From Pseudomonas sp. SCB32 (GTDB lineage Bacteria > Pseudomonadota > Gammaproteobacteria > Pseudomonadales > Pseudomonadaceae): a DNA stretch of 64,000 nucleotides. The notes beneath the pieces are model-generated. The model was not told the DNA's origin. It saw only the letters and a list, made by a program, of their open reading frames with translations, and ran no database searches. Position 1 is the first letter of the stretch, and every line of letters begins with the position of its first letter. The stretch is from positions 558,001-622,000 of the forward strand of contig NZ_CP045118.1 in NCBI RefSeq assembly GCF_009189165.1, in the 5' to 3' direction. Made by a program: the position numbers and the translations under genes. Below are positions 30,001-39,040 of the stretch, piece by piece.

Positions 30001-32654
30001 CACTCCTTCCCCCGCTTGGCGAACACCCAGCAGTTGAGGGGGCGCTTCTCCAGCTTGGAGCGCACCTTGCGCACTTCGATAAAGCGGTGGGTGGTGCTCA
30101 GCGGCAGTACGCGGCGGAGGGTGACGGCGGGGAGTACCTCCATCCCTGCGTGGCGGCAGGCCTGCTGGAAGTGCTCCAGGTTGATGGCGATCAGGTCGCG
30201 ATCATTGCTGTGGTTCAGGCGCTCGCGGATTTCTTCACGGGTTTCGCCCTTCTCGGTGATCGTCACCACGTCCTCGTTCAGGAAGTGGTAGATCTGCCAG
30301 AACTGCGCTGCGCTTTTGTTCTCCGCCCCAATGCACTGCTGCCGCTCCAGGGCGCAGCCTTCCAGGTGCTTGGCCAGGGATTCCAGGGCGTTGTCAGTCC
30401 AGGCCGGGAACAGCGCCTGGGTGGCCTTGGCTGCGGCCATCACCTGGGCGTGGCATTGCACGATCCGGCTGTGCTCAACGCCTTGGATGGCCTGGAAGCG
30501 CTGCTCGTAGTGGGCGAAAGCGGCGAAGTAGCGTTCCAGCCAACCTCGCTCGTCGCACAGCGCGGCGCGCAGGAAGCCGGCCACGTCCTCCACCTCCATC
30601 CCGCGTAGTCGTTGGGCCAGTGGCTTGAGTGCCGGGCTGTGGTGGGCGCGGGTCATGTGCAGGTAGACGATGCGGGTGATGATCGCCTCATGCCCTTCCA
30701 CTTTGGAGTTCTGCGAGATGCAGATGGACCCGCGGAACAGCAGTGCCTCGGTGTCGGCATTGGTGCTCTTGACGCCGGTCACGCGCAGCTTGGCGTTGTA
30801 GTCGAACAACGCCTTGATTTCCTCCCAGTTGTACTGAACCACCACCTCGCGGCCCATGGCGTCAGTGGTGGTCTTGTCTGACTCCAGCAGCACCACCGGC
30901 AGGTTGCTGACGGCAGCCATGGCGCGCAGCAGACCGATGGCCGAGGCGCCGCTACCGCTGGGCTTGATGCCTTCCTCATTGCGCCGACCGACCAGCATCC
31001 AGAGGAAGCGCAGCAGGGTGGATTTGCCCGCGCCGGCATCGCCGGTTAACTCCAGGAATGGCCAAGATGCCTGTGCCGCCCGGATCTGCTGGGCGAACAG
31101 CGAGCCAGTCCACCAGGCCAGTGCCGCCAGGCCGTTGAGGCCGAACACCGCCATGAAGTCAGCGAACCACTCCGGATCGAAGTCACCACCCCGCACTACG
31201 GCCATGCTGCGTACAGAGGTTTTCAGACCATCGCCACTCACCTCCAGATAGCCATGCTCGTTGTTCATGATTTCTTGTCCTTTGTGATAGCCGAAGCTGG
31301 GGTAGCAGTAGGCGGCGGTGTCGTCGTCGAAGCCGATGTAAGGCAAGGTGCGCACGGTGCGGGCGTCGCGTTGCCACTCTTTGCGGAGCATGGCCAGCAC
31401 CTTCTCGCCCCCTTCGAAGGTGCCGAAGGGGGTTTTCTCGATCAGGGCCTTGGCGAAGTTGCGCGGGTCGTTCACCGAACTGGGCGGCAACGCTTCGCGG
31501 CAGCTGCGGCGGGCGTTGGGAAAATCGAAGCTGAAGAAGAAGCGCTGTTCGCCAGTGACCGCATCGCGCTCGATGTACTCGAAGCGCGGCACGCAGTTGG
31601 CTACCTCGGTGATGGTGGTGTGCTTGGCGAACTCGGGCTGGTGGCCCTCGATGTCGTCGCCTTCGATGTCTTTCTGCAGCTCGGTGAGGTTCACCCGCGC
31701 CGAATACAGGCAGCTGCCGAACTCCACCAGGAAGAAGCCGGTGCGCTTCTTCAGGTACAGCAGGTAGGCCTTTTTCATCGGCGTAGTGGCGCAGAACAGG
31801 CGGCCCTGGTAGCAGGCTTCCTGCAAATAGGCATCATCCAACTGCCCGTCGCGGTACACGTCGTCCCAGTCACGGTCAGGGTCGCCGAGCGCTACCCAGC
31901 CGATTTCCTTCATCTTGCGGAGCTGCGCCAGGTACTTGGGCACTACGGAGCGCCCAGCCTTGTCGTTGTCCAGGGCGATGCACCAGGTGATCAGCTTTTC
32001 TTTGTGGGCCTCGATGATTTGCCAGGGGAAGTTGTTGCAGCTGATGGCGGCGATAGCCTTGTAGCCAGCCAGGGTCAGGGCAATGGCGTGGAAGATCCCT
32101 TCCACCACGTAGACCCGGCAGCCTTTGTCGAAGGTGAGGCCTGGCGGCACCCAGCCTTGCCCCTTGTAGCTCATGCCGTATTTGATGCCGGCCTTCGCGC
32201 CGTCGTTGCGTTCAACGGCTCGGGCGTCGATCAGGCGCTCCCAGTAGCCGTCGCAGAGTTGGAAACGGACGGTGTCACCCCAGCTCTCGTCGGCAAGCTT
32301 GCGACGCTCCTGGGTATACCAGCCCGGCATCTTGCTAGTGTCGAAGCCACGGTTACGCTGCAGGTAGGCGTCAGCAGTGGCGGTCGGGTTGGCCTCGGTC
32401 CGGGGGAAGCGCTCGCTAAGGTTTTCGAACAGGTAGCTGTAGCGCTCGCGGGTTTTCTCGGTATAGCGGCACTCGTTCTGCCGGTTACACGCCAGGACAT
32501 ACGGCTGTTTGCAGCCGATGTACAGGGTGCGGTGGCCGCAGTTGGGGCAGAGCCCCTTCTGTAGGTACTTCTCGCCGATGTCCTTGAAGTCCAGCTGGTG
32601 GTCGTTCTCCAGGGCCTGGATCACGTCTAGCCGGTAGATGTCCTCGAAGTTCAT
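30000..32654 (-). CDS. Phage primase-helicase (zinc ribbon, TOPRIM, P-loop ATPase)
   Basis: 884 residues. There is an N-terminal zinc ribbon (CPNCGHRTLYIGC...CNRQNEC, about 36–62). A TOPRIM primase core follows, with VYVVEGIFHAIAL (about 185) and WCIALDNDKAGRS (about 230). The C-terminal helicase has Walker A TGDAGAGKST (about 540) and an acidic Walker B-like VVLLESDK (about 590). It should prime and unwind DNA for phage replication. P2 and HP1 use a rolling-circle initiator (gpA/Rep) instead; I find no such gene, so this phage has a different replication module and needs an origin, possibly the GGAAC cluster. Confidence 0.85.
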   Translation of the reverse strand: MNFEDIYRLDVIQALENDHQLDFKDIGEKYLQKGLCPNCGHRTLYIGCKQPYVLACNRQNECRYTEKTRERYSYLFENLSERFPRTEANPTATADAYLQRNRGFDTSKMPGWYTQERRKLADESWGDTVRFQLCDGYWERLIDARAVERNDGAKAGIKYGMSYKGQGWVPPGLTFDKGCRVYVVEGIFHAIALTLAGYKAIAAISCNNFPWQIIEAHKEKLITWCIALDNDKAGRSVVPKYLAQLRKMKEIGWVALGDPDRDWDDVYRDGQLDDAYLQEACYQGRLFCATTPMKKAYLLYLKKRTGFFLVEFGSCLYSARVNLTELQKDIEGDDIEGHQPEFAKHTTITEVANCVPRFEYIERDAVTGEQRFFFSFDFPNARRSCREALPPSSVNDPRNFAKALIEKTPFGTFEGGEKVLAMLRKEWQRDARTVRTLPYIGFDDDTAAYCYPSFGYHKGQEIMNNEHGYLEVSGDGLKTSVRSMAVVRGGDFDPEWFADFMAVFGLNGLAALAWWTGSLFAQQIRAAQASWPFLELTGDAGAGKSTLLRFLWMLVGRRNEEGIKPSGSGASAIGLLRAMAAVSNLPVVLLESDKTTTDAMGREVVVQYNWEEIKALFDYNAKLRVTGVKSTNADTEALLFRGSICISQNSKVEGHEAIITRIVYLHMTRAHHSPALKPLAQRLRGMEVEDVAGFLRAALCDERGWLERYFAAFAHYEQRFQAIQGVEHSRIVQCHAQVMAAAKATQALFPAWTDNALESLAKHLEGCALERQQCIGAENKSAAQFWQIYHFLNEDVVTITEKGETREEIRERLNHSNDRDLIAINLEHFQQACRHAGMEVLPAVTLRRVLPLSTTHRFIEVRKVRSKLEKRPLNCWVFAKRGKE

Positions 32655-32663
32655 TCGGCCCCC

Positions 32664-32882
32664 TTAATCCTGGGCAGCCTGACGAACGCGCTCCGCCTGC
32701 TCGGCGGCCTCCATGGCGATATGCACCATGTTGATCAGCACACTGGTTTTCGTGCCTTCAGCTTTGGGGCGGATGATGTAGTGGCCTTGCTCGATCTCCC
32801 GGCGAATGGAGCGGTCGGAGAGTCCGGAGCGGCGCGAAAACTCCTGAACTGTTACGTAGGGCGTGTCGATGACAATCTGCAT
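32664..32882 (-). CDS. Cox-like regulator/excisionase with winged-helix DNA-binding domain
   Basis: 72 residues from the ATG at 32882, with GAGG upstream. The MerR/excisionase-like helix-turn-helix (YVTVQEFSRRSGLSDRSIRREIEQGHYIIRPK) is followed by a helix (VLINMVHIAMEAAEQAERVRQA). It is the first gene leftward from the lysogeny switch, as Cox is in P2 and HP1. It probably represses the repressor-integrase promoter and directs excision. Confidence 0.82.
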   Translation of the reverse strand: MQIVIDTPYVTVQEFSRRSGLSDRSIRREIEQGHYIIRPKAEGTKTSVLINMVHIAMEAAEQAERVRQAAQD

Positions 32883-32916
32883 TCTGCTAACCTCTCTAGT
32901 GATATTGCCAAGCAAA

Positions 32917-32957
32917 GTGTCTATATAGACACCAAGGTTAGGTGTCTATATGAACCC
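32917..32957. promoter_or_regulatory. Lysogeny-switch operators
   Basis: A perfect 16-bp palindrome GTGTCTATATAGACAC (32917–32932), and 25 bases further a partial copy GTGTCTATATGAACCC (32942–32957) sharing its first ten bases. Both lie in the 92-base gap between divergent cox-like and repressor genes, where both promoters must sit. Confidence 0.72.
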
Positions 32958-32974
32958 CTGTCAAGAGAGGAAAG

Positions 32975-33214
32975 ATGGATTTTGCGGACAAGCTGAAAGC
33001 CATTCGCAGCCGTGAAGGGCTTACCCAAAAGGAATTTGGTGATCTCGCTGGCATCAGTATCAACTCGATGAAGAAGTACGAGTCGTCTGCCTTCGAGATG
33101 GGATACGGCGCACTCACGAAAGTGCTTCAACACCCTCGATTCATGAAGTACGCACTCTGGTTGATGACGGACACCGTTGCGCCTGAATGCGGCCAGGTCA
33201 GCCCGGTGCAATGA
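32975..33214 (+). CDS. XRE-family lysogeny repressor (first copy)
   Basis: 79 residues with one helix-turn-helix (LKAIRSREGLTQKEFGDLAGISINSMKKYES) and a C-terminal part HPRFMKYALWLMTD. AGAGAGG precedes the ATG. It lacks any peptidase domain, so like P2 C it would not be cleaved after SOS. It is clearly paralogous to the next gene, with which it shares an ATGA start/stop. It should bind the operators at 32917–32957 to silence the early operon. Confidence 0.85.
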   Translation: MDFADKLKAIRSREGLTQKEFGDLAGISINSMKKYESSAFEMGYGALTKVLQHPRFMKYALWLMTDTVAPECGQVSPVQ

Positions 33215-33453
33215 TGCTGCTTGCGGACCGATTGAAGGCCGTAAGGACCAGGGAAAAGGTCACCCAGGCGGTTCTGTGCGAGGAGGTGGGGCTTTCGATT
33301 AGCACCCTCAAAAAGTATGAGTCGAACCTGCGCATTGAGATCAGCCTGGTGTCGCTCCAGAAGATCGTCGCGCACCCTCGCTATCGGAAATACGCACTGT
33401 GGCTCCTGACTGGGGATGTCAGTGCTCTTTCTGAACAGGTCAGCCCTCTGTAA
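33211..33453 (+). CDS. XRE-family repressor (second, divergent copy)
   Basis: 80 residues from the ATG at 33211, overlapping the first copy's TGA. The alignment with the first copy holds across the whole length: ADRLKAVRTREKVTQ, ISTLKKYES, HPRYRKYALWLLTG and a terminal EQVSPL (against GQVSP). The recognition helix differs (CEEVGLSIST against GDLAGISINS), so it may bind a different site or form heterodimers. Integrase starts three bases after its stop, so both repressors and integrase share one transcript. Confidence 0.85.
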   Translation: MMLLADRLKAVRTREKVTQAVLCEEVGLSISTLKKYESNLRIEISLVSLQKIVAHPRYRKYALWLLTGDVSALSEQVSPL

Positions 33454-33456
33454 CCC

Positions 33457-34506
33457 ATGTCAATCAAGAAACTGGAGACTGGCGAGTGGCTGGTGGACTG
33501 TCGTCCTGAAGGGCGTGCAGGCCCGCGAATCCGGCGCCGAGTGAAGTCGAAGAACGAGGCGATGCACCTGGAACGCCGCATCATGGGCGACGGTTCCAAT
33601 GGGACGTTCGAGAAGGCCCCTAAGCTGGATGAGCGGCGCCTGAGCGAGCTGGTCGACCTCTGGTACAAGCTCCATGGTCAGAACCTGAAAACTGGCGAGC
33701 AGCGCCTGGCGTTGCTCCAGGCGATGGCTGAGCGGATGGGCGACCCCAAGGCCCACAAATTCACCGCCAACCACTTTGCCACCTACCGGGCCGAGAGAGC
33801 CGAGGGCAAGCACACCAGGTCGAAGCCGGGGCGTGGATTCAGCAAGGCAGAGGGCAAGGCAAAGCCGATCAGCGCGAACATGCTGAACCATGAACTGGCC
33901 TACCTACGGGCGGTCTTCAACGAGCTGGAGCGGCTGGGCGAGTGGGTAGGTGATAACCCGTTGGCCAGGGTGCGGGCGTTGAAGTTTGATGAGGCTGAGA
34001 TGGCCTACCTGGAGACGGACCAGATAACCCCGCTGCTTGATGGCTTGGCGGCAGAGGTGTCATCTGATGCGGCCCTGATTGCCGAAGTCTGTCTTTCAAC
34101 GGGAGCCCGTTGGGGCGAGGCGGAGAAGCTGCTGCCACGTCAGGTGCGAAACCTGCTCATTCACTACAGCAAGACGAAGTCCAGTAAGAACCGTTCGGTC
34201 CCTATCACCGAGGATCTGCAAAAGCGATTGCAGGCGGCCCTGCCGTTCCGACCGAGCTACAACATCTTCCGCAAGGTGGTGGAGCTCCTTGGCCTGGAGC
34301 TTCCCGAAGGGCAATTGACGCATGTCCTGCGTCACACCTTCGCCGCCCACTACATGCGCAACGGCGGCGACATCCTGACGTTGCAGCGTGTCCTCGGTCA
34401 CGCAACTCTGGCGATGACGCAGAAGTATGCCCACTTCAGCCCAGGCCACCTGGCCGATGTGGTGAGGCTGAATCCAATAGCTTGGCCTTCCGTGGGGGAG
34501 AGTTAA
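33457..34506 (+). CDS. int: Tyrosine-type site-specific integrase
   Basis: 349 residues. An N-terminal arm-binding-type region is followed by a SAM-like core-binding domain (about 55–160). The catalytic domain has Arg in [12 protein letters not shown], Lys in [13 protein letters not shown], the [10 protein letters not shown] box (His, Arg, His) and Tyr in TQKYAHFSP. It recombines attP with the tRNA 3' end and, with the Cox-like factor, excises the prophage. The P2 layout of repressor then int from one promoter is kept. The repeated TGTGGACRC boxes near both att sites are its probable arm sites. Confidence 0.95.
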   Translation: MSIKKLETGEWLVDCRPEGRAGPRIRRRVKSKNEAMHLERRIMGDGSNGTFEKAPKLDERRLSELVDLWYKLHGQNLKTGEQRLALLQAMAERMGDPKAHKFTANHFATYRAERAEGKHTRSKPGRGFSKAEGKAKPISANMLNHELAYLRAVFNELERLGEWVGDNPLARVRALKFDEAEMAYLETDQITPLLDGLAAEVSSDAALIAEVCLSTGARWGEAEKLLPRQVRNLLIHYSKTKSSKNRSVPITEDLQKRLQAALPFRPSYNIFRKVVELLGLELPEGQLTHVLRHTFAAHYMRNGGDILTLQRVLGHATLAMTQKYAHFSPGHLADVVRLNPIAWPSVGES

Positions 34507-35034
34507 ATGGTTGATGGGACGGATTGGACGACTGTTCTGGTTGCACTGGCATCCGGGGCAACCGGGGCGGCGGGTACCTTTGGAATGCACTGGTTGCAGG
34601 GTGGGAACGAGCGGAAGTCCGTGCGGGCGTCGATCCTGGCTGAAATCAGGGCACTGATTGAGCTGGTGGAAAAACGTCAGTACGTACCGGCGCTAATCGA
34701 GGAGTGCCAGAACCTTAGCCTGCGGGTTAGCACCTGCACTCCCTTTTCCCTTGGTGAAGTGCAACCGATGGTCTACCAGGTGACGGTGCCTGAGAACTAC
34801 AACCTGATATTCCGCGAGAATTCGTCCAAGTTGGGCTGCTTAGAACCTCAAGATGCAGCTGATGTTGTCAGGTTCTATCAGTTGATACAGAGCGTAATCG
34901 TCGACATAGGTCCTGGGGGATTCCTCTATGAGGGTGCCCGAGATCCAAACCAGGTTTACGCGACGATCAGCATATTCGAGAACGCTTTGGCTATCGGATC
35001 TGCTCTGCTGGAAAGGTCAGATGCGCGGCGCTAG
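34507..35034 (+). CDS. Membrane-anchored protein of unknown function (candidate lysogenic cargo gene)
   Basis: 175 residues; the ATG directly abuts the int stop (TAA ATG). One N-terminal transmembrane segment (about 9–31, TVLVALASGATGAAGTFGMH) is followed by a cytoplasmic helical domain (SVRASILAEIRALIELVEKRQY..., then DAADVVRFYQLIQSVIVDIG). I recognise no family. Co-transcription with the repressors means expression in the lysogen. A membrane-anchored helical protein in this slot suggests superinfection exclusion or defence, by position only. Its stop codon overlaps the arm-type site at 35033. Confidence 0.68.
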   Translation: MVDGTDWTTVLVALASGATGAAGTFGMHWLQGGNERKSVRASILAEIRALIELVEKRQYVPALIEECQNLSLRVSTCTPFSLGEVQPMVYQVTVPENYNLIFRENSSKLGCLEPQDAADVVRFYQLIQSVIVDIGPGGFLYEGARDPNQVYATISIFENALAIGSALLERSDARR

Positions 35035-35052
35035 TGGACACTTTGTGGACGC
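35033..35052 (+). promoter_or_regulatory. Predicted integrase arm-type sites, attR side
   Basis: AGTGGACAC (35033–35041) and TGTGGACGC (35044–35052), 11 bp apart, in the same orientation and spacing as the pair at 3015–3034. The order of the GACAC and GACGC variants is reversed between the arms. Confidence 0.6.
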
Positions 35053-35097
35053 TGGCGAAAAGTGAAAGACTGAAGTTGATCGGATTTCATCAGGGCA

Positions 35098-35137
35098 AAA
35101 ACACGAAAGCCGCGCAGTGCGCGGCTTTCGTGTTTCT
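35098..35137 (-). terminator. Phage-borne terminator behind the rebuilt tRNA
   Basis: Minus-strand stem AAACACGAAAGCCGCGC / GCGCGGCTTTCGTGTTT, longer than its counterpart at the original locus (2839–2868). It replaces the tRNA terminator lost by integration. Confidence 0.85.
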
Positions 35138-35138
35138 G

Positions 35139-35188
35139 AAGGGTGGTGGGCCCACACGGACTTGAACCGTGGACCAAAGGATTATGAG
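35139..35188. repeat. attR: 50-bp direct repeat, functional tRNA 3' end
   Basis: Identical to 2871–2920. Here the repeat joins the chromosomal 5' part of the tRNA, so the complete gene is kept. Confidence 0.93.
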
Positions 35189-35220
35189 TCCTCTGCTCTA
35201 ACCAACTGAGCTATAGGCCC
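35144..35220 (-). tRNA. tRNA with CAU anticodon, tRNA-Ile2 type
   Basis: A 77-base cloverleaf with encoded CCA. The acceptor GGGCCTA pairs with TGGGCCC, the anticodon loop is CTCATAA, and the T-arm is intact. The pairs C4-G69 and C5-G68 are the features the lysidine synthetase TilS uses to tell tRNA-Ile2 from elongator tRNA-Met, so it is probably the AUA-reading isoleucine tRNA. An annotation pipeline may call it tRNA-Met. Its 3' 45 bases are phage-derived. Confidence 0.85.
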
Positions 35221-35235
35221 CCAGAAGGCCGGCGG

Positions 35236-35265
35236 ATTATACCGATGCGTTTTCCGTAGCGCCAA
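35236..35265 (-). promoter_or_regulatory. tRNA promoter inside the 3' end of rmcA
   Basis: Perfect -10 TATAAT (35241–35236) and -35 TTGGCG (35265–35260) with an 18-base spacer, 15 bases upstream of the tRNA 5' end. The rmcA stop codon TAA is part of the -10 hexamer. Confidence 0.75.
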
Positions 35266-38200
35266 CCGAGTTCAACGGAGTGAGGAATCGGTTGGCAAAG
35301 GCGTCGGCTGGCAGCGGGGGGCTCAGGGCGTAGCCCTGGATCTGGTCGCAGCCTTCGGCTTCGAGGAAGTGTTCCTGGGCCTGGTGTTCCACGCCTTCGG
35401 CGATCACGGTGAGGTTCATGCTGCGGCCCAGGGCGATGATGGCGCGGGCGATGGCAGCGTCGTGCGGGTCGTCGGGCAGGCCGTGGACGAAGGATTGGTC
35501 GATCTTGAGAATGTCCAGCGGTAGCTGCTTGAGGTAACTCAGGGACGAGTAGCCGGTGCCGAAGTCGTCGATGGCCAGTTGTACGCCGAGGTTCTTCAGG
35601 CTGTGCAGGATGGTCAGGGCTTCCTCGGTCTGGTGCATGAGGAAGCTTTCGGTGATTTCCAGCTGCAGGCGCGAGGGCTGCAGGTGGTAGCGGGCGAGCA
35701 GGTCGCGGATGCGTTCGACGAGGTGGGGCTGGCGCAGTTGCGCGCCGGCGAGGTTGACCGAGAGCGGGCCGAAGGCGGCGTGGCTGTCCTGCCAGCGACT
35801 CATCTGTCGGCAGGCTTCGCGCAGGACCCAGTCGCCCAGCGGCAGGATCAGGCCGTTCTCCTCGGCCAGCGGGATGAAGCGGTCCGGGGCGATCGCGCCA
35901 AATTGTGGATGCTTCCAGCGGATCAGGGCTTCGGCGCCGACCAGCAGGCCGCTGCCCAATGCGAGCTTGGGTTGGTAGTAGAGCTGCAGCTGGTCGGTTT
36001 CCAGTGCGCGGCGCAGTTCGTGCTCCAGGGCCATGCGTTCGGTGGCCTGGAAGGTGAGTTCGCGGGTGTAGAACTCGACGCGGTTGCGACCCTGGGCCTT
36101 GGCGCGGTACATGGCGGCGTCGGCGTTCTTGACCAGGGTGGCGACGTCGCTGCCGTCGCCGGGGTAGAGGCAGATGCCGATGCTGGCGCTGACGAAGAAT
36201 TCCTGTTCGCCGGCGATGAACGCGGCTTCGAAGCAGTGCAGCAGCTTCTTCGCGACGTGTTCGGCGTCCACCGCCTGGTGCAGGCCGGGCAGCAGGATGA
36301 TGAATTCGTCGCCGCCCTGGCGCGCCACGGTGTCGATGTCGCGCAACTGGTCGCGCAGGCGATGGGCAATGGATTGCAGCAGCAGGTCGCCGACCGGGTG
36401 ACCGAGACTGTCGTTGATGTGCTTGAAGCGGTCGAGGTCGAGGAAGAGTACGGCGCCCTGGTGGTGGTCTTCCTGGGCTTCCCTGAGCGCGGTGGTCAAG
36501 CGGCTTTCGAAGAGCAGGCGGTTGGGCAGGCCGGTGAGCGGGTCGTGGTGGGCCTGGTAGTCGAGCTTGGCCTGGGCGTACTTGAGTGTGGAGATGTCGG
36601 CGAACACGCCGACGTAGTGCGAGATTTCGCCGTCGGTGTTGCGCACGGCGCTGATGGTCAGCCACTCCGGGTAGAGCTCATGGTTCTTGCGGCGGTTCCA
36701 GATTTCGCCTTGCCAGTGGCCGTCGGCGTTGAGCTGGTGCCAGAGGGCGATATAGAAACTGCTGTCGTGCTGCCCGGAGGCGAGCAGGCGCGGCGAGTGG
36801 CCGAGTGCTTCCGCTTCGCTGTAGCCGGTGATTTCGCTGAAGGCGCGGTTGACCGCGATGATGCGCTGGCTGGCGTCGGTGATCATCACGCCTTCGGCGG
36901 TGCTTTCGAACACGGTGGCGGCCAGTTGCAGCTTTTCCTGCATCTGCTGGCGCTCGGTGATGTCGCGGGCGATGGTCAGCAGGCAGTCATCGCTGCCGAT
37001 GGTAATGCGGTGGGCGGACAGTTCGCACAGGCGCAGGCTGCCGTCGCGGGTGCGGATCTGCACGGCGAAGTCCTGAACGCCGGACTCCCGATCAACGAAC
37101 ATGAGCAGTTGCTCGCGGTCGGCGGGGTTGGCCCAGAGGCCGAGGCTCAGGGTGGAGCTCTGGGCCACTTCGGCGCGGTCGTAGCCGGTGATGCGGGTGA
37201 AGCCTTCGTTGACCTCCACCAGCCGTCCGTCGCCGACGCGGGTGATGAGCATGCCGTCGGGGGATGCGTGGAAGGCCTTGGCGAATTTTTCCTCGGAGAC
37301 GCGCAGTTGCTCTTGGGTCTGCTTGACCTGGGTGATGTTGCGCACCACCACGACCAGCGCGGGGGTGTCGTCGAGAACGATGTGCTGGGCGGAGAGCAGG
37401 CCGGTGAAACGGCTGCCATCCCGGCGATTGAGGGGGATCTCGATGTTGTCGAGGTTCTGCCCCTGCAGGCGGGCGAGCATTGTCGGCCCCAGGTCGGGCG
37501 AGCCCCAGATGCCCAGTTCAGTGGCGGTCTTGCCCAGTACCTCGCTGGCCGCAAGGCCGATCTGCTGTTCGAAGGTGCTGTTCACGGCCAGCAGCGTTCC
37601 GTCGACGCGGCGGGCGAGGACGATGATGTCCGGGCAGTGGTGGAACACCGAGGCGAATTTCTGCTCGGACAGGCGCAGCGCCTGTTCGGTCTGCTTGGCT
37701 TCGGTGATGTCGATCATCAGGCCGCGCAGGATCATGTCGTCGCCGTGCTGGATCAGGGTCACGATGTCGCGAATCCACATCACGCGGCCATCGGCGGCGA
37801 GCATGCGGTAGTCGAAGCTGTGGTTGCGCCCCGCCTGGCTCTCGCTCATGCAGTAGCTGACGGCCTGCTCGGCGTCGTCCGGATACAGGGTGCGTTGCCA
37901 GAAGCCGGGCTCCAGCCAGTCCTTGATCGGGTAGCCGAGCAGGCGCTGGGCGTGGGGGGACACGTAGGTGAAGCGGTTCTCCGAGAGGCGCATTTCCCAG
38001 GCGATGGCCGTCAGGCTCTCGACCAGGCCGCGGTAGTGCTGCTCGCTGTCGCGCAGCGCCAGTTCGAGCTTTTCCCGCCTTTGCATCTCCCCGCGCAGGC
38101 GGCGGTTCATGGTGATCAGCACCAGGACGGTGAAGGTGACCAGCAGGAAGACGGGGAGGCCGATGGCGAGCATTTCGCGCCAGACCGGCCGCGTGTCGAA

Positions 38201-38971
38201 CAGGCCGCCCACCCAGGGCTCCTGCAAGGCTTCGATGTCTTCGGGTGTGAGCTCGGCGATGGCCTTGTCGATTATACCGGCGAGGATCGCCTGGCTTTTC
38301 GGAACCGCCATCGCCAATTGGTAGCGGTAGGGGGTTTCGCCACTGATCTGTACGCCTTCGAGCTTGAGCTGCCGCAGATTCCAGACGCTGGAGGCGAGGT
38401 CGCCGACGAAGGCATCGACCTGCCCCGTGGCCAGTGCCTGCAGGCCTGCGGCGATGCTGGGCAGTGGTTGCAGGCTGAGGTCGGGGTGGTTGGAGGCCAG
38501 CAGTTCAAAGGGGGCGTAATGGGCGACCACGCCGACCTTGAGGCCGTAGAGGTCTTTCAGGTTGCGAGGTGCCGGCCCGTCCTTGCGCGCGAGGATGATG
38601 ATCGGGAAGTCGAGGTAGGGGCGGGTGAAGGTGAGGTATTCCAGGCGCTCTGGCGTGGCCATGATGCCGGGGAGGACGTTGATCTTCTCCTCGCGGGTCA
38701 GTTGCAGGAGTTCGCCCCAGTTGGCCGGCTCCACCGGCTCCAGCTGCACGTTCAGGCGCTGGCTGAGGAGATTGGCGTAGCTGGCGGCCAGACCCTGGTA
38801 GTGGCCGTCGCTATCGCGGAACTCGAAGGGCGGCCAGGAGGTGTCGACGCCCAGGCGCAGACTCGGGTGTTCGTGCAGCCAGCGCTGTTCTTCGGGCGTG
38901 AGGCTCAGGGCGAGCGCCTGTCCTGCCCAGAATGCGAGGCACCACAGTAGAACTGCCTGCAGACGCGGCAT
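35237..38971 (-). CDS. rmcA: Multi-PAS GGDEF-EAL c-di-GMP enzyme RmcA
   Basis: 1244 residues from the ATG at 38971, the size of PAO1 PA0575 as I recall it. Layout: signal peptide, periplasmic SBP_bac_3 sensor (about 25–270), one transmembrane helix (about 290–315), four PAS domains (about 330–820), then GGDEF (RQGGDEF intact) and EAL. The EAL residues are complete: [40 protein letters not shown]. RmcA degrades c-di-GMP in response to redox state in P. aeruginosa biofilms, the PAS set sensing flavin and phenazines. The last codons overlap the tRNA promoter. Confidence 0.92.
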   Translation of the reverse strand: MPRLQAVLLWCLAFWAGQALALSLTPEEQRWLHEHPSLRLGVDTSWPPFEFRDSDGHYQGLAASYANLLSQRLNVQLEPVEPANWGELLQLTREEKINVLPGIMATPERLEYLTFTRPYLDFPIIILARKDGPAPRNLKDLYGLKVGVVAHYAPFELLASNHPDLSLQPLPSIAAGLQALATGQVDAFVGDLASSVWNLRQLKLEGVQISGETPYRYQLAMAVPKSQAILAGIIDKAIAELTPEDIEALQEPWVGGLFDTRPVWREMLAIGLPVFLLVTFTVLVLITMNRRLRGEMQRREKLELALRDSEQHYRGLVESLTAIAWEMRLSENRFTYVSPHAQRLLGYPIKDWLEPGFWQRTLYPDDAEQAVSYCMSESQAGRNHSFDYRMLAADGRVMWIRDIVTLIQHGDDMILRGLMIDITEAKQTEQALRLSEQKFASVFHHCPDIIVLARRVDGTLLAVNSTFEQQIGLAASEVLGKTATELGIWGSPDLGPTMLARLQGQNLDNIEIPLNRRDGSRFTGLLSAQHIVLDDTPALVVVVRNITQVKQTQEQLRVSEEKFAKAFHASPDGMLITRVGDGRLVEVNEGFTRITGYDRAEVAQSSTLSLGLWANPADREQLLMFVDRESGVQDFAVQIRTRDGSLRLCELSAHRITIGSDDCLLTIARDITERQQMQEKLQLAATVFESTAEGVMITDASQRIIAVNRAFSEITGYSEAEALGHSPRLLASGQHDSSFYIALWHQLNADGHWQGEIWNRRKNHELYPEWLTISAVRNTDGEISHYVGVFADISTLKYAQAKLDYQAHHDPLTGLPNRLLFESRLTTALREAQEDHHQGAVLFLDLDRFKHINDSLGHPVGDLLLQSIAHRLRDQLRDIDTVARQGGDEFIILLPGLHQAVDAEHVAKKLLHCFEAAFIAGEQEFFVSASIGICLYPGDGSDVATLVKNADAAMYRAKAQGRNRVEFYTRELTFQATERMALEHELRRALETDQLQLYYQPKLALGSGLLVGAEALIRWKHPQFGAIAPDRFIPLAEENGLILPLGDWVLREACRQMSRWQDSHAAFGPLSVNLAGAQLRQPHLVERIRDLLARYHLQPSRLQLEITESFLMHQTEEALTILHSLKNLGVQLAIDDFGTGYSSLSYLKQLPLDILKIDQSFVHGLPDDPHDAAIARAIIALGRSMNLTVIAEGVEHQAQEHFLEAEGCDQIQGYALSPPLPADAFANRFLTPLNSVGATENASV

Positions 38972-39040
38972 GAAGGGCCTCACTCCTGGGGGACTACGCC
39001 GAAGTGTAGACGTGGCACTTTGCCCAGTGGAAGGCCCCAA

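Larger units (their letters stand above)
2871..35188. mobile_element. HP1/K139-type (P2-related) temperate myovirus prophage
   Basis: Bounded by 50-bp perfect direct repeats (2871–2920 and 35139–35188) formed from the 3' end of a tRNA gene. The excised circle would be 32,268 bp. It holds integrase, repressors, Cox-like protein, primase-helicase, Ogr, terminase, portal, capsid, a contractile tail, an endolysin and a tail-fibre module. I see no disrupted essential gene, so it may be inducible. The head order is P2-like. The tail order, with DUF2586, DUF2597, DUF2590 and DUF4376 families, is that of HP1, K139 and phiO18P (from memory). Confidence 0.93.

Noticed and set aside
35579..38950. 1123-codon plus-strand frame opposite rmcA
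   Set aside because: Shadow of a high-GC gene; composition dominated by Val, Ala, Gln and Asp, and no domain pattern.
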